Source: Halobaculum limi (GTDB lineage Archaea > Halobacteriota > Halobacteria > Halobacteriales > Haloferacaceae). From it: 64,000 bases of DNA. This document shows positions 1 through 8,131 of this stretch, in pieces; position 1 is the stretch's first letter; each line of letters begins with the position of its first letter. The notes beneath the pieces are model-generated. The model searched no databases, was not told where the DNA came from, and was given only the letters and a program-made list of their open reading frames with translations. The position numbers were made by a program, and so were the translations under genes. The DNA lies in the NCBI RefSeq assembly GCF_029490015.1, contig NZ_CP120468.1, positions 930,001 to 994,000 of the forward strand, written 5' to 3'.

Positions 1-2
1 CC

Positions 3-779
3 CTCGCTATCGTCACGCGAGCGACGCTGGAACTCGCGGGCCGGCCCGAACAGATCAAGGGTGGGCGGGCGACGTTCCCCACACTCGACGACGCGACGGC
101 GGCCATCTCCGACGCCGTGACCGCCGGCGTCGACGTGGCGAAGATCGAACTGTTCGACGCCGAGACGGCGATGCTGGCGAACGCCTACAGCGACGCCGCC
201 TTGCCCGAACAGCCGATGGTGTTCGTGGAGTTCCACGCCAACCACGCTATCGACGAGGAGATTGCCTTCTGCCGGTCGGTGTTCGAGGCGCACGACGTCG
301 AGTCGTTCGAGATGGCCAGCGGCGACCGGATGGACGAGTTGTGGCAGGCGCGCAAGGACATCACCTACGCGGCGGAGGCGTACCACCCCGACAAGGAGAT
401 GGGCCAACCGGGCGACGTGACCGTCCCAATCGGCTCGTACCCCGAGATGATCCGGGCGGTGAAAGACGTCGCCGCCGAGTACGACCTGTTCGTCCCCTGC
501 TTCGGCCACGCTGGCGACGGCAACCTCCACTACTTCGTGCTCCGCGACCCCGACGACACCGACGAGGTGGCGCGCGCGGAGGCCGCCTACGGCGAACTGA
601 TCGACCGGGCGCTGGAGTTGGGCGGCACCGCCACCGGCGAACACGGCATCGGCGCGGGCAAGCGGAAGTACCTCGAACCAGAGCACGGCGAGGCCGCCGT
701 CGGTGCGATGCGTGCGATCAAGCAAGCGCTGGACCCGAACGACATCCTGAATCCCGGGAAAGTGGTCCCCGAGGAGTAG
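3..779 (+). CDS. FAD-linked oxidase, GlcD/D-lactate dehydrogenase type (C-terminal part)
   Basis: The reading frame is open to the left edge, so only about 258 C-terminal residues are seen. They match the FAD-linked oxidase C-terminal domain of glycolate oxidase GlcD and D-lactate dehydrogenase. The motifs GHAGDGNLHY, TGEHGIG and the family-typical end DPNDILNPGK are present. Such enzymes oxidise 2-hydroxy acids to 2-oxo acids and pass electrons to the respiratory chain or a partner Fe-S subunit. The FAD-binding N-terminus lies outside the window, so the substrate cannot be judged. The gene converges on the phosphotransferase gene 62 nt away. Confidence 0.88.
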   Translation, partial: LAIVTRATLELAGRPEQIKGGRATFPTLDDATAAISDAVTAGVDVAKIELFDAETAMLANAYSDAALPEQPMVFVEFHANHAIDEEIAFCRSVFEAHDVESFEMASGDRMDELWQARKDITYAAEAYHPDKEMGQPGDVTVPIGSYPEMIRAVKDVAAEYDLFVPCFGHAGDGNLHYFVLRDPDDTDEVARAEAAYGELIDRALELGGTATGEHGIGAGKRKYLEPEHGEAAVGAMRAIKQALDPNDILNPGKVVPEE

Positions 780-841
780 CGCTCACGCGAGCGGCTGGAG
801 CGACGACACAGTCACACAGATCGGAGCGCTTCTGCGGCGAG

Positions 842-1867
842 TCACTCGTCTCGGAGCACCGATCCGCCAGCGAGCAGTCGGTCGAACGCCGCGTGGTGGT
901 CCGCGACCCGCGCTGCTCGCGCGGACGCGGACTCGCTGGCCATCTCGACATCGAGGTGGCGGGCCAGTCGGATCCGCCCGAGCAGCTCGTACAGCCGCAG
1001 TCGGGCCGGCGCGTCGGGGTAGCCACCGTAGCCCGAGCGAAACGCCGAGCGCAGCGCCGCACCCATCGCGGGGTCGGTGCGGTGCCCCGTCGTGAGCAGC
1101 GTCTCCGCCATCACGGCGTCCCACAGCGGGTCCGCCGCCGTCGGGAGTTCCCAGTCGAGGACCGCGGCGGTCACACGCTCGGCGTCGAGGTCGACGCGGA
1201 GGTTGTCGAGTCGGTAATCGCCGTGGACCAGCGCCGGGTCGACGCCGCCGATGTCGATGTCGTCGAGGAGTCGTTCGCCCGCCGTCGCGAGCGCGGACCG
1301 ACGGTCGGCGAACGGCGTCTCGGACAACTCCCCCAGTTGGCGGTCGAGCGACCGCCCGAGTGACTCCTCGAACGATCGCGGGTCGACGACGGCGAGGCGA
1401 CTCGGGCCGGCCGAGTCGGGCGTGTCGGTTACTTCGTCGGCGGAGGCGTCCGGTGCGACGCCGAGACGCCCGAACTGGGGGAACGTACTGTCGTGCAAGG
1501 CGGCGAGGTGTTCGCCTGCCTCTCGGCAGAGATCCGCTGCCGTCGCCTCGGGGAGTGCTCCGACCCAGTCGATGGCCGCACCGTCGACGTACTCGTAGAC
1601 GGCGAAGGGATAGCCGAGCGGTTCGGTACCCGTCTTCCACACGCTCGGTACCGGGATTGGCGTCGCGCGGTCGACGAGCCTCACAGTCGCGGGTTCGGCG
1701 GCAGACGCCTCGGAAAACCGCGTCCCGACTTTCAGGAACGCGCGCTGTCCGTCGCCGAACGCCACGCGGTACGTGTGGTTGTTCCCCGGTTCGACCGGGG
1801 TGACGGTCACCACCGGTGCGTCGCGGACGTCGGCGACGGCATCGCGAATCGCCGTGTCAGTGAACAC
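842..1867 (-). CDS. Phosphotransferase of the aminoglycoside phosphotransferase (APH/choline kinase) family
   Basis: A 341-aa protein kinase-like small-molecule kinase. The Brenner-type catalytic motif HGDYRLDN (residues 215-222) and the metal-binding Asp of LDWE (D238) are intact, and Lys46 in AFLKVG is the likely ATP-contacting lysine. The family transfers phosphate from ATP to hydroxyls of small molecules (choline, fructosamine, aminoglycosides, homoserine); the substrate here is unknown. The GTG start is chosen because family-like sequence begins there and the upstream frame is low-complexity. It is divergent from purC, sharing the 1868-2062 promoter region. Confidence 0.85.
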   Translation of the reverse strand: MFTDTAIRDAVADVRDAPVVTVTPVEPGNNHTYRVAFGDGQRAFLKVGTRFSEASAAEPATVRLVDRATPIPVPSVWKTGTEPLGYPFAVYEYVDGAAIDWVGALPEATAADLCREAGEHLAALHDSTFPQFGRLGVAPDASADEVTDTPDSAGPSRLAVVDPRSFEESLGRSLDRQLGELSETPFADRRSALATAGERLLDDIDIGGVDPALVHGDYRLDNLRVDLDAERVTAAVLDWELPTAADPLWDAVMAETLLTTGHRTDPAMGAALRSAFRSGYGGYPDAPARLRLYELLGRIRLARHLDVEMASESASARAARVADHHAAFDRLLAGGSVLRDE

Positions 1868-2062
1868 GTCTCCGCGACTCGACCGTGGGAGCAAAACCGT
1901 TCGGCCGGGCGTACTCGGTCGGTCTCCGGAGTGGGCGGCCCGCGAGTGGACAGTTCGCGCCGCCGAGCGGTATGCACATATGTGACTATTCGATGGGTCT
2001 ACTGGTGAGATGTACGCACGAGAGTGGAAGGATTCTTCCCCTCCCCGCCCGCGCGTCCGACT
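1868..2062. promoter_or_regulatory. Divergent intergenic region with CACATATGTG palindrome
   Basis: This stretch separates the phosphotransferase from purC. It holds a perfect 10-bp palindrome CACATATGTG at 1975-1984 in a locally AT-rich patch about 80 bp before purC, which could be an operator or part of a TATA region. No other gene is visible in it. Confidence 0.4.
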
Positions 2063-3082
2063 ATGACGAGCGTCAAGGAGTTCATCGTCGAACGCGACCC
2101 GACCGGCGACGACCTCGGCGCGGGCCGGTTCGCCTTCACCGATGACTACTCCGTGTTCGACTGGGGGAAGATGCCCGACCCGATTCCGGGGAAGGGCGCG
2201 TCGCTGTGCACGATGGGCGCGTTCAACTTCGAGTTGCTGGAGGAAGCGGGCGTCCCCACCCACTACCGCGGGGTCGGCCCGGACGCAGTTCCGCTCTCCG
2301 AGGCGGACGCGCCACCGCGCGAACTCGCCATCGAGTTGGCGACCGTGCCCGACCTCCCCTTCACCGACGGCGCGTACGACTACGACGCGTTCCACGCCGA
2401 GGCGGACGACGCCGCGGGCTACGTCGTCCCACTCGAAATCGTCTTCCGCAACACCGTCCCCGTCGGCTCCAGCCTTCGTTCGCGTGTCGACCCCCGCGAG
2501 GTAGGCGTCGACCGCGACGAGTGGCCCGCAGAAGTCGTCGAGTTGCCCGATCCGGTAGTCGAGTTCTCGACGAAGTACGAAGAGCAGGACCGCTACCTCG
2601 ACGCCGACGAGGCCGAGACCATCGCTGGTGCCGCGCCGCTGTCGGAGTTGGAACAAGTGGCTCGCGAAGTGAACGACCTGATCACAGACCGCGCCACCGA
2701 GGCCGGGTTCGTCCACGAGGATGGGAAGATCGAGTGCGTGTACGCCGACGGCGAGGTGCGCGTCGCCGACGTGGTCGGGACGTTCGACGAGAACCGCTTC
2801 GCGTACGACGGGCAGGAGGTGTCGAAGGAGGTGGTGCGCCAGCACTACAAGCGGGTCGCCCCCGAGTGGGTCGAGGCCGTCGGCGAGGCGAAAAATCGCG
2901 CCGACCGAGAGGGTGTCGCCGACTGGCGGCCGTTGTGCGAGGTGGAGCCACCGGCACTCGACCCGGACGTGGTCGACCGCGTCGCGGACATGTACGCGGC
3001 GGGCGCGAACGCCTACACCGGCCGCGAATGGTTCGACGCTCCCGCTGTCGACGCCGCGGTCGACGCCGTCCGCGACCTGTAA
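2063..3082 (+). CDS. purC: Phosphoribosylaminoimidazole-succinocarboxamide synthase (SAICAR synthetase)
   Basis: A 339-aa protein resembling the haloarchaeal PurC, which joins CAIR and aspartate with ATP to form SAICAR in de novo purine synthesis. The N-terminal segment [16 protein letters not shown] (residues about 31-46) is the family signature that binds ATP, and a later substrate-binding region carries the [16 protein letters not shown]-like segment. The ATG at 2063 is preferred over an in-frame GTG at 2024, as the extra residues are not family-like. It lies upstream of purU and the purS-purQ pair, so this is a loose purine cluster. Confidence 0.92.
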   Translation: MTSVKEFIVERDPTGDDLGAGRFAFTDDYSVFDWGKMPDPIPGKGASLCTMGAFNFELLEEAGVPTHYRGVGPDAVPLSEADAPPRELAIELATVPDLPFTDGAYDYDAFHAEADDAAGYVVPLEIVFRNTVPVGSSLRSRVDPREVGVDRDEWPAEVVELPDPVVEFSTKYEEQDRYLDADEAETIAGAAPLSELEQVAREVNDLITDRATEAGFVHEDGKIECVYADGEVRVADVVGTFDENRFAYDGQEVSKEVVRQHYKRVAPEWVEAVGEAKNRADREGVADWRPLCEVEPPALDPDVVDRVADMYAAGANAYTGREWFDAPAVDAAVDAVRDL

Positions 3083-3110
3083 GCGACCGATAGCCGCGAC
3101 TGCGCCCGAG

Positions 3111-3260
3111 TCACCCCACTGGGATCGGATTCGGGAGCGACCGGAGGACGGCCTCAGTGTAGTAGAGGAGGACGCTCAAGAAGACGGCGGCGAGTAGCAT
3201 CACGAGCGCAGCGACTCGGCCGTCGAGGCCAGGACTGCCGCCGCGTCCGCGGGTGTGCAT
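3111..3260 (-). CDS. Small predicted membrane protein, 49 aa
   Basis: An ATG-initiated reading frame of 49 codons, read on the minus strand between purC and purU. It has a basic, glycine-rich N-terminus (MHTRGRGG), one strong hydrophobic helix of about 20 residues (VAALVMLLAAVFLSVLLYY) and a short tail ending PNPIPVG. This topology (positive inside, one helix, short outer tail) is that of a real single-pass peptide and codon usage looks haloarchaeal. No function is known to me. It is co-directional with and downstream of purU, 66 nt away, and converges on purC. Confidence 0.6.
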   Translation of the reverse strand: MHTRGRGGSPGLDGRVAALVMLLAAVFLSVLLYYTEAVLRSLPNPIPVG

Positions 3261-3326
3261 CTCTGTCTAATATGTTCGGGAGCGACCGTGAAGAAGCTAC
3301 TCGCCCGCCAGCGTCCGTGACCGTGG

Positions 3327-4253
3327 CTACTCGGCCGGTCGCGCGACGCCGCCGAGGTCGTAGGCGTCGGGGTCGACGCCCTCGCGGAAGTGCGTGCGCC
3401 CTCGTCGGACGATGATCGCGTCGTCGAGGTGCGCCTGGACGCCGGCGACGAGCGCCTCGGCTTCGAGCGGTTGCCCTCGGTCTTTCAGGTCCGCGGGGTC
3501 GTCGTCGGGGTCGACGCGGAACGCACGCTGTGCGATGATCGGCCCCTGGTCGAGGTCGGTCGTCACGTAGTGTGCGGTCGCACCGTGGACGCGCGCGCCG
3601 CCCTCGACGGCTTGGCGGTACGCCTCCGCGCCGGGGTACGCAGGCAGCAGCGACGGGTGGACGTTGATGATGCGCCCCTCGTACCGGAAGACGACCTCCG
3701 GCGAGAGGATGCGCATGAAGCGCGCGAGGACGAGACAGTCCACGTCGTACTCGTCGAGGATGCGCAGCAGTTCACGCTCGTCGTGTGAGCCCTTCTCGTC
3801 GCCCACGTCGACGAACGGCACGTCGTACTCTTCGGCCAGCGGTTCGAGCGTGTCGTGGTTCCCGATCATCACGGGGACGGTCGCGTCGAGCGTCCCGTCG
3901 CGACACGCTTCGAGGATCGCACGCGGGGCGTGCTCTTCTTTGGTGACGAGCAGCGCCGTGCGACGGGCGGCGGCCGCGTCGGCCAGGCGCACGCGGATAT
4001 CGACGCCGAGTTCGTCGCCGAGGGCGGACAGATCCTCCTCGAGCGTCTCCGGCTTGCACACCATCCCGTCGGTGTCGGCGTGCAGACGCATCCGGAACAC
4101 GCCGTCGCGCACGTCCTGGTCGAGGTCTTCGATGTTACAGCCACGTTCGAACAGCAGCGAGGTGACGCGGGCGACCAGTCCCGTCGCGTCGTCCCCGACG
4201 ACGACGATCTCGGTGTCCCAACGTCTCGAATTCGGGCGGTCGGCCTGTGTCAT
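3327..4253 (-). CDS. purU: Formyltetrahydrofolate deformylase
   Basis: A 308-aa protein with an N-terminal ACT domain (IVVVGDDATGLVARVTS, residues about 15-90) followed by a formyltransferase-fold catalytic domain. Catalytic-site landmarks are IGNH, INVHPSLLPAYPG and DLDQGPIIAQ. PurU hydrolyses 10-formyltetrahydrofolate to formate and tetrahydrofolate; the formate feeds formate-dependent purine steps. The ATG at 4253 was chosen over one 57 nt upstream because the ACT domain follows directly. Its start faces purS divergently, so the shared 4254-4375 region probably carries promoters for both. Confidence 0.9.
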   Translation of the reverse strand: MTQADRPNSRRWDTEIVVVGDDATGLVARVTSLLFERGCNIEDLDQDVRDGVFRMRLHADTDGMVCKPETLEEDLSALGDELGVDIRVRLADAAAARRTALLVTKEEHAPRAILEACRDGTLDATVPVMIGNHDTLEPLAEEYDVPFVDVGDEKGSHDERELLRILDEYDVDCLVLARFMRILSPEVVFRYEGRIINVHPSLLPAYPGAEAYRQAVEGGARVHGATAHYVTTDLDQGPIIAQRAFRVDPDDDPADLKDRGQPLEAEALVAGVQAHLDDAIIVRRGRTHFREGVDPDAYDLGGVARPAE

Positions 4254-4375
4254 AGCGACCGATTCTTCGTCCGCGAGTAAACCGGTGTCGCTCCCTCCGA
4301 CCGTTGCCATCCACGAACGTGAATATCGAACGCGTCCCGAAACGGATTTTGGTCATGAACTCGCAGGGTCGAACG

Positions 4376-4630
4376 ATGACCGGCTACACCGCTACGGTGA
4401 CGGTTCGCCTGAAGCGCGGCGTCCTCGACCCCGAGGCCGAGACGACCGCGCAGGCGCTCGAACGACTCGGCTTCGAGTTGGAGGGCCTGCGTTCGGCCGA
4501 CCGCTTCGAAATCGACTTGGACGCCGCCGACGCCGACGAGGCGCGCGACCGCGCCGACGAGATGGCCGAACGCCTCCTCGCGAATCCGACCATCCACGAC
4601 TACGACGTGGAGGTCGAGGAACGGGAATGA
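4376..4630 (+). CDS. purS: Phosphoribosylformylglycinamidine synthase subunit PurS
   Basis: An 84-aa PurS with typical features: N-terminal beta strand TVTVRLKRGVLDPEAE, then the helix QALERLGF and the strand DYDVEVEE. PurS bridges PurL and PurQ in the multi-subunit FGAM synthase and helps ammonia channelling. Its TGA overlaps the ATG of purQ (ATGA), indicating translational coupling. purL is not in the window. Confidence 0.95.
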   Translation: MTGYTATVTVRLKRGVLDPEAETTAQALERLGFELEGLRSADRFEIDLDAADADEARDRADEMAERLLANPTIHDYDVEVEERE

Positions 4631-5301
4631 CCGTCTCGGTGATCCAGTTTGGTGGGTCTAACTGTGACCGCGACGCCGTCCAAGCGCTGGCACACCTCGG
4701 CGTCGACGCCGAACGCGTCTGGCACGAGGACGGCCTGCCCGCCGACACGGAGGGCGTCGTCGTCCCCGGTGGCTTCTCGTACGGCGACTACCTCCGAGCG
4801 GGCGCGATGGCCGCCCGTACCCCGATTATGGCCGACGTTCGGGAGGCGGCCGAGGCGGGTGTCCCAGTCCTCGGCGTCTGCAACGGCGCACAGATCGGCT
4901 GTGAGTCGGGGCTGACCGAGGGTGCGTTCACCACCAACCGCTCGGCACGCTTCCAGTGTGAACACGTCCACCTCCGCGTCGAACGCGCGGACACGCCGTG
5001 GACCGCCGCCTACGACGAGGGCGAGGTGATCGAGGTGCCCATCGCTCACGGCGAGGGCCGCTTCGAGATTCGCGAGGACCGACGGGAGACGCTCGAATCC
5101 GAGGATCGCGTGCTGTTTCGGTACTGTGACGCCGACGGGGCCGTCACCGACGCGGCGAACCCGAACGGGTCGACCGCGAACGTCGCGGGCATCCTCGGCG
5201 CGCGCGACTCCGTGGCCGTGATGATGCCCCATCCCGAGCGAGCGACGCTGCCCGACGTGGGCGGCACGGACGGACAGGGCGTGTTGCGAGCGTTCGCCTG
5301 A
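4627..5301 (+). CDS. purQ: Phosphoribosylformylglycinamidine synthase subunit PurQ (glutaminase)
   Basis: A 224-aa class I glutamine amidotransferase. The catalytic triad is visible: nucleophile Cys85 in GVCNGAQ and the His-Glu pair in MPHPER near the C-terminus. It hydrolyses glutamine and delivers ammonia to PurL for the FGAR-to-FGAM step. The start overlaps the purS stop by 4 nt, so the two are coupled. Confidence 0.96.
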   Translation: MTVSVIQFGGSNCDRDAVQALAHLGVDAERVWHEDGLPADTEGVVVPGGFSYGDYLRAGAMAARTPIMADVREAAEAGVPVLGVCNGAQIGCESGLTEGAFTTNRSARFQCEHVHLRVERADTPWTAAYDEGEVIEVPIAHGEGRFEIREDRRETLESEDRVLFRYCDADGAVTDAANPNGSTANVAGILGARDSVAVMMPHPERATLPDVGGTDGQGVLRAFA

Positions 5302-5403
5302 ACGAGCGATCCGCAAAATGCCGTCCGTACGCGGCGTTTCAGCCACACCTAACGTGTCCTAGTATCCCCACTAACAATCGGTCCGCACGCCGGCACGTGG
5401 ACC

Positions 5404-6837
5404 GTGAACCAGAATCGCAGGCGATACCTCCAGCAACTTGCGGCGCTCTCCGCCGGGGTCGGACTCGCGGGGTGCGGTGCGTTCTCGGAGGAGGACACGC
5501 CTTCTGACACGCCGTCTTCTCCGTCACCGACGTCGTCGTCGACGCCAACCGCCGAGGCGACCACTCAGCCGAGGCTCCAGCGCCTGGCGTCGGCGTGGGG
5601 GCTCGACGAGGCGGTTGACCTCGCGGCGGCGGGTGCAGACCCGAGTGGCGAGACACCGATCGACGACGTGTTCGAAGACCACGTCGGCGACGACACGCTG
5701 GTGTACCTGCCCTCCGGAACGTATCGCCTCGCGGAATCGATCTCTGTCAACGGTGAGCGGCGGATCGGCCTCGCCGGCGACGACGCGACGGTGGTCCCCC
5801 CCGAGGGCAACGACGACGTACTGTTCGGCTTCGGGTGGGATACGCCGGTCGACGCGGCGTTCTGTGCGGGCGTCACCTTCGACTTCTCCGCCGACGACAC
5901 GGGCGGGCGACCCATTCTCGCTCGCGCGAATGACACGGTGTTCATCGAGGATGTCACCGTCGAGGGCGAAGCCGACGTCGACCAAGACCTCGTCCGCGTC
6001 GACGTGACTAGCGCGGCGGGGTCGGGGATGGTTCGTCGCCTCCACCTCCCGGACGGCGCGCCGGCGGGCACCGGCGTCACCGGGTGTGAGGTCGGCGACG
6101 CCAACCGGGGCGACGTCTCGTTCGTCGACTGTCGGATCGCGGGGTTCCCCGACAACGGCCTGTACGCGAATCCCCCGGAGGGAAGCGTCAGCGTCCTCGG
6201 CGGTCGCTACCTGAACAACGGCGTCGCGGGCGTGCGCGTCGAGGTGAACGACGACGCCGTCGTGCGCGGGGTCCACGTTCGGTGTGACGACGCCGAGGGG
6301 GCGGGCGAGAACATGCGCGGTATCCGCCTTCGCGCCGGAAACTCGGTGCTCGTCGAGGACTGTCTCGTCGAGATGCTGGAGGTCACCTCCAGCGACGGCG
6401 CGATCACGTTCGCCTCGGAACTGGGCGGCGGCACCGTCCGAAACTGCCTGCTCCGCGTCGACGCCGACGGGGTCAACGCGATTCGGATGAAGCAGGCCGC
6501 AGACGAGGCCACGCAGGAGGGGCCGTTCGTCTGCGATTCGATCGACATCACCGGAAACGCCAGCGGTGGTGCAGCCATCGAGGCCGCAGACCGCTCGGGC
6601 GTCGCCTTCCGCGAGATCTGCATCCACCAACCCGGACCGGACCGCGACGGCGTCGACGCCAGCTCGATCTCCGGCGAGTTCGTCGACTCCCGGATCAGCG
6701 TGACCGGCGACCCGTTCGTGCTCACGGACGCGGAACTCGACCGTCGCGACGTTACCGTCGCAGAGTCCGTGAGCGCCGACACCGACGCGCCCTGCGACGG
6801 CGTCGACCTGAGCGGGATCGGCTCCACAGACTCGTAA
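5404..6837 (+). CDS. Secreted lipoprotein with right-handed beta-helix fold
   Basis: A 477-aa protein starting at GTG. The N-terminus has a Tat-like twin-arginine stretch (NRRRYLQQ), a hydrophobic core and an archaeal lipobox LAGC at about residues 20-23, followed by a Ser/Thr/Pro-rich linker. The rest consists of short beta-strand repeats with Asn/Asp turns (NTGLYAN-like, LVEDCLVEM, VRNCLLRV), typical of parallel beta-helix proteins related to pectate lyases and periplasmic copper-binding NosD-like proteins. It is probably anchored outside the cell; the ligand is unknown. Isolated gene, divergent from nothing; RaSEA converges from the other side. Confidence 0.8.
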   Translation: MNQNRRRYLQQLAALSAGVGLAGCGAFSEEDTPSDTPSSPSPTSSSTPTAEATTQPRLQRLASAWGLDEAVDLAAAGADPSGETPIDDVFEDHVGDDTLVYLPSGTYRLAESISVNGERRIGLAGDDATVVPPEGNDDVLFGFGWDTPVDAAFCAGVTFDFSADDTGGRPILARANDTVFIEDVTVEGEADVDQDLVRVDVTSAAGSGMVRRLHLPDGAPAGTGVTGCEVGDANRGDVSFVDCRIAGFPDNGLYANPPEGSVSVLGGRYLNNGVAGVRVEVNDDAVVRGVHVRCDDAEGAGENMRGIRLRAGNSVLVEDCLVEMLEVTSSDGAITFASELGGGTVRNCLLRVDADGVNAIRMKQAADEATQEGPFVCDSIDITGNASGGAAIEAADRSGVAFREICIHQPGPDRDGVDASSISGEFVDSRISVTGDPFVLTDAELDRRDVTVAESVSADTDAPCDGVDLSGIGSTDS

Positions 6838-6893
6838 CTAGGTGTGGAACACGCAACTCGACCACGACTACCGGCCCGTTCGCGATTTCCGAG

Positions 6894-7970
6894 TTATCGT
6901 GCGAGCGGTTGGTTGAACGCCGTCTCCTCCTTCAACACGAGTTCCCACGTACGCTCACACTCGCACGACACCTGCTCGAACACCGAGGGGTCCTGCCGGA
7001 GGTCGAAGTCTTTGATCGCGGTCTGCACGCGGTCGTCACACTCGCCGCAGTTGTGCGCGCCGCGGTCGCTGCCCGCGCCGACGGGGTCGGAGACGACGAT
7101 GGCGTCGGCGTCGGCCGTGCGTTCCAGCACCGCCGCGACCGACCACAGCCACGGCGGACGGTAGCCCCCACGGAAGTGCAGTTCGTCGACCATCGTGTAC
7201 CGCTGGACGTTACAGGGGTTCATCGAGACGGTGTGGCAGTTGTCGACCGACGCACAGCGCTCGACCGACGACACCATGTCGTCGAGGGCCTCCGACTCCG
7301 CGAGGAACGGCGGCTTCATCAGGAGGTACGCCTTCACACCCGCGTCGGCGGCGGCGGCCTCGGCGCAGGCGTCCTCGAAGTCGGCGAACTCGAAGTACTT
7401 GTTCACGCAGTCGTGGCGGACGCGGTCGGTCGCGGTTTCGAGGCCGATGGCGACGTCCGTCTCCAGTCCCTGTTCGGTGAACTCGCCGAGTTTCTTCGCC
7501 GAGACGAAGTCGGGGAGCGACTCGACGACGATGCGCTCGCGGTCGCCGAACGTCTCCGCGATGGCCTGTCGGCTCTCGGCGGGCACCTCACGCTCGTCGA
7601 GGAACGACCCGGAGGTGTAGATCTTGATCTGCTCGGCGGGCGCGTCGGCGTTCGCTTCCTCGTGGTCGAGACACACTTGGATCTGGTCCATCAGGGCGTC
7701 GTGGGAGACGCTGCCGCCCTCGACGGACTCGGCGACGTAGCCGCACATCGTACAGCCACCGGCACGGGCCCAGCGACAACCGCCGGTGTTGAGGATGATC
7801 GTGAGGCTCGTCTTGACGCCATCGGGCGTGTTGTCCTCGTCGAGCCACACCCGCGTCGGCTCGTGGGGGTCGTACGTCTCGTCGCGTTCCGCCCGGATGT
7901 CGCGCATCACCGCGTTGTGCGCGTCCATCCCGCGGTCCCGCTCGTAGGTCTCGGGACTCGGCTGACTCAT
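6894..7970 (-). CDS. raSEA: Archaeosine biosynthesis radical SAM protein RaSEA
   Basis: A 358-aa radical SAM enzyme. The Fe-S motif is CRWARAGGCTMC (C-x7-C-x2-C), as in the TIGR01210 family. Strong landmarks are KTSLTIILNTGGCRWA, YTSGSFLD and GLETATD. RaSEA works with ArcS to convert the lysine-preQ0 adduct at G15 of archaeal tRNA into archaeosine. The C-terminal portion carries further cysteines (HNCGECDD, SCECERTW) that look like a zinc site. It stands alone, converging with the beta-helix lipoprotein. Confidence 0.85.
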   Translation of the reverse strand: MSQPSPETYERDRGMDAHNAVMRDIRAERDETYDPHEPTRVWLDEDNTPDGVKTSLTIILNTGGCRWARAGGCTMCGYVAESVEGGSVSHDALMDQIQVCLDHEEANADAPAEQIKIYTSGSFLDEREVPAESRQAIAETFGDRERIVVESLPDFVSAKKLGEFTEQGLETDVAIGLETATDRVRHDCVNKYFEFADFEDACAEAAAADAGVKAYLLMKPPFLAESEALDDMVSSVERCASVDNCHTVSMNPCNVQRYTMVDELHFRGGYRPPWLWSVAAVLERTADADAIVVSDPVGAGSDRGAHNCGECDDRVQTAIKDFDLRQDPSVFEQVSCECERTWELVLKEETAFNQPLAR

Positions 7971-8084
7971 TGTCGGGAGTGGGCGGCACCCGCGGAAAAC
8001 CGCTTCGCTCGACCGATCCGCTCGGAACGGCCCGCCTTCTGACCGGTCTCGTGAGCACCAGGGAGAGAATCCCGTGTGTAAATT

Positions 8085-8131
8085 CCAGTATATAGATAGT
8101 TTTTCTAACCATCAAGTATACGAATTGAACG
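8085..8131 (+). promoter_or_regulatory. AT-rich promoter of the 5'-nucleotidase-like gene
   Basis: A conspicuous AT-rich patch with a TATA-like element (AGTATATAGATAG, about 8088-8100) and the poly-T run TTTTTC just downstream lies 30-45 bp before the ATG at 8132. The spacing fits an archaeal TATA box with a short leader. Confidence 0.5.
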
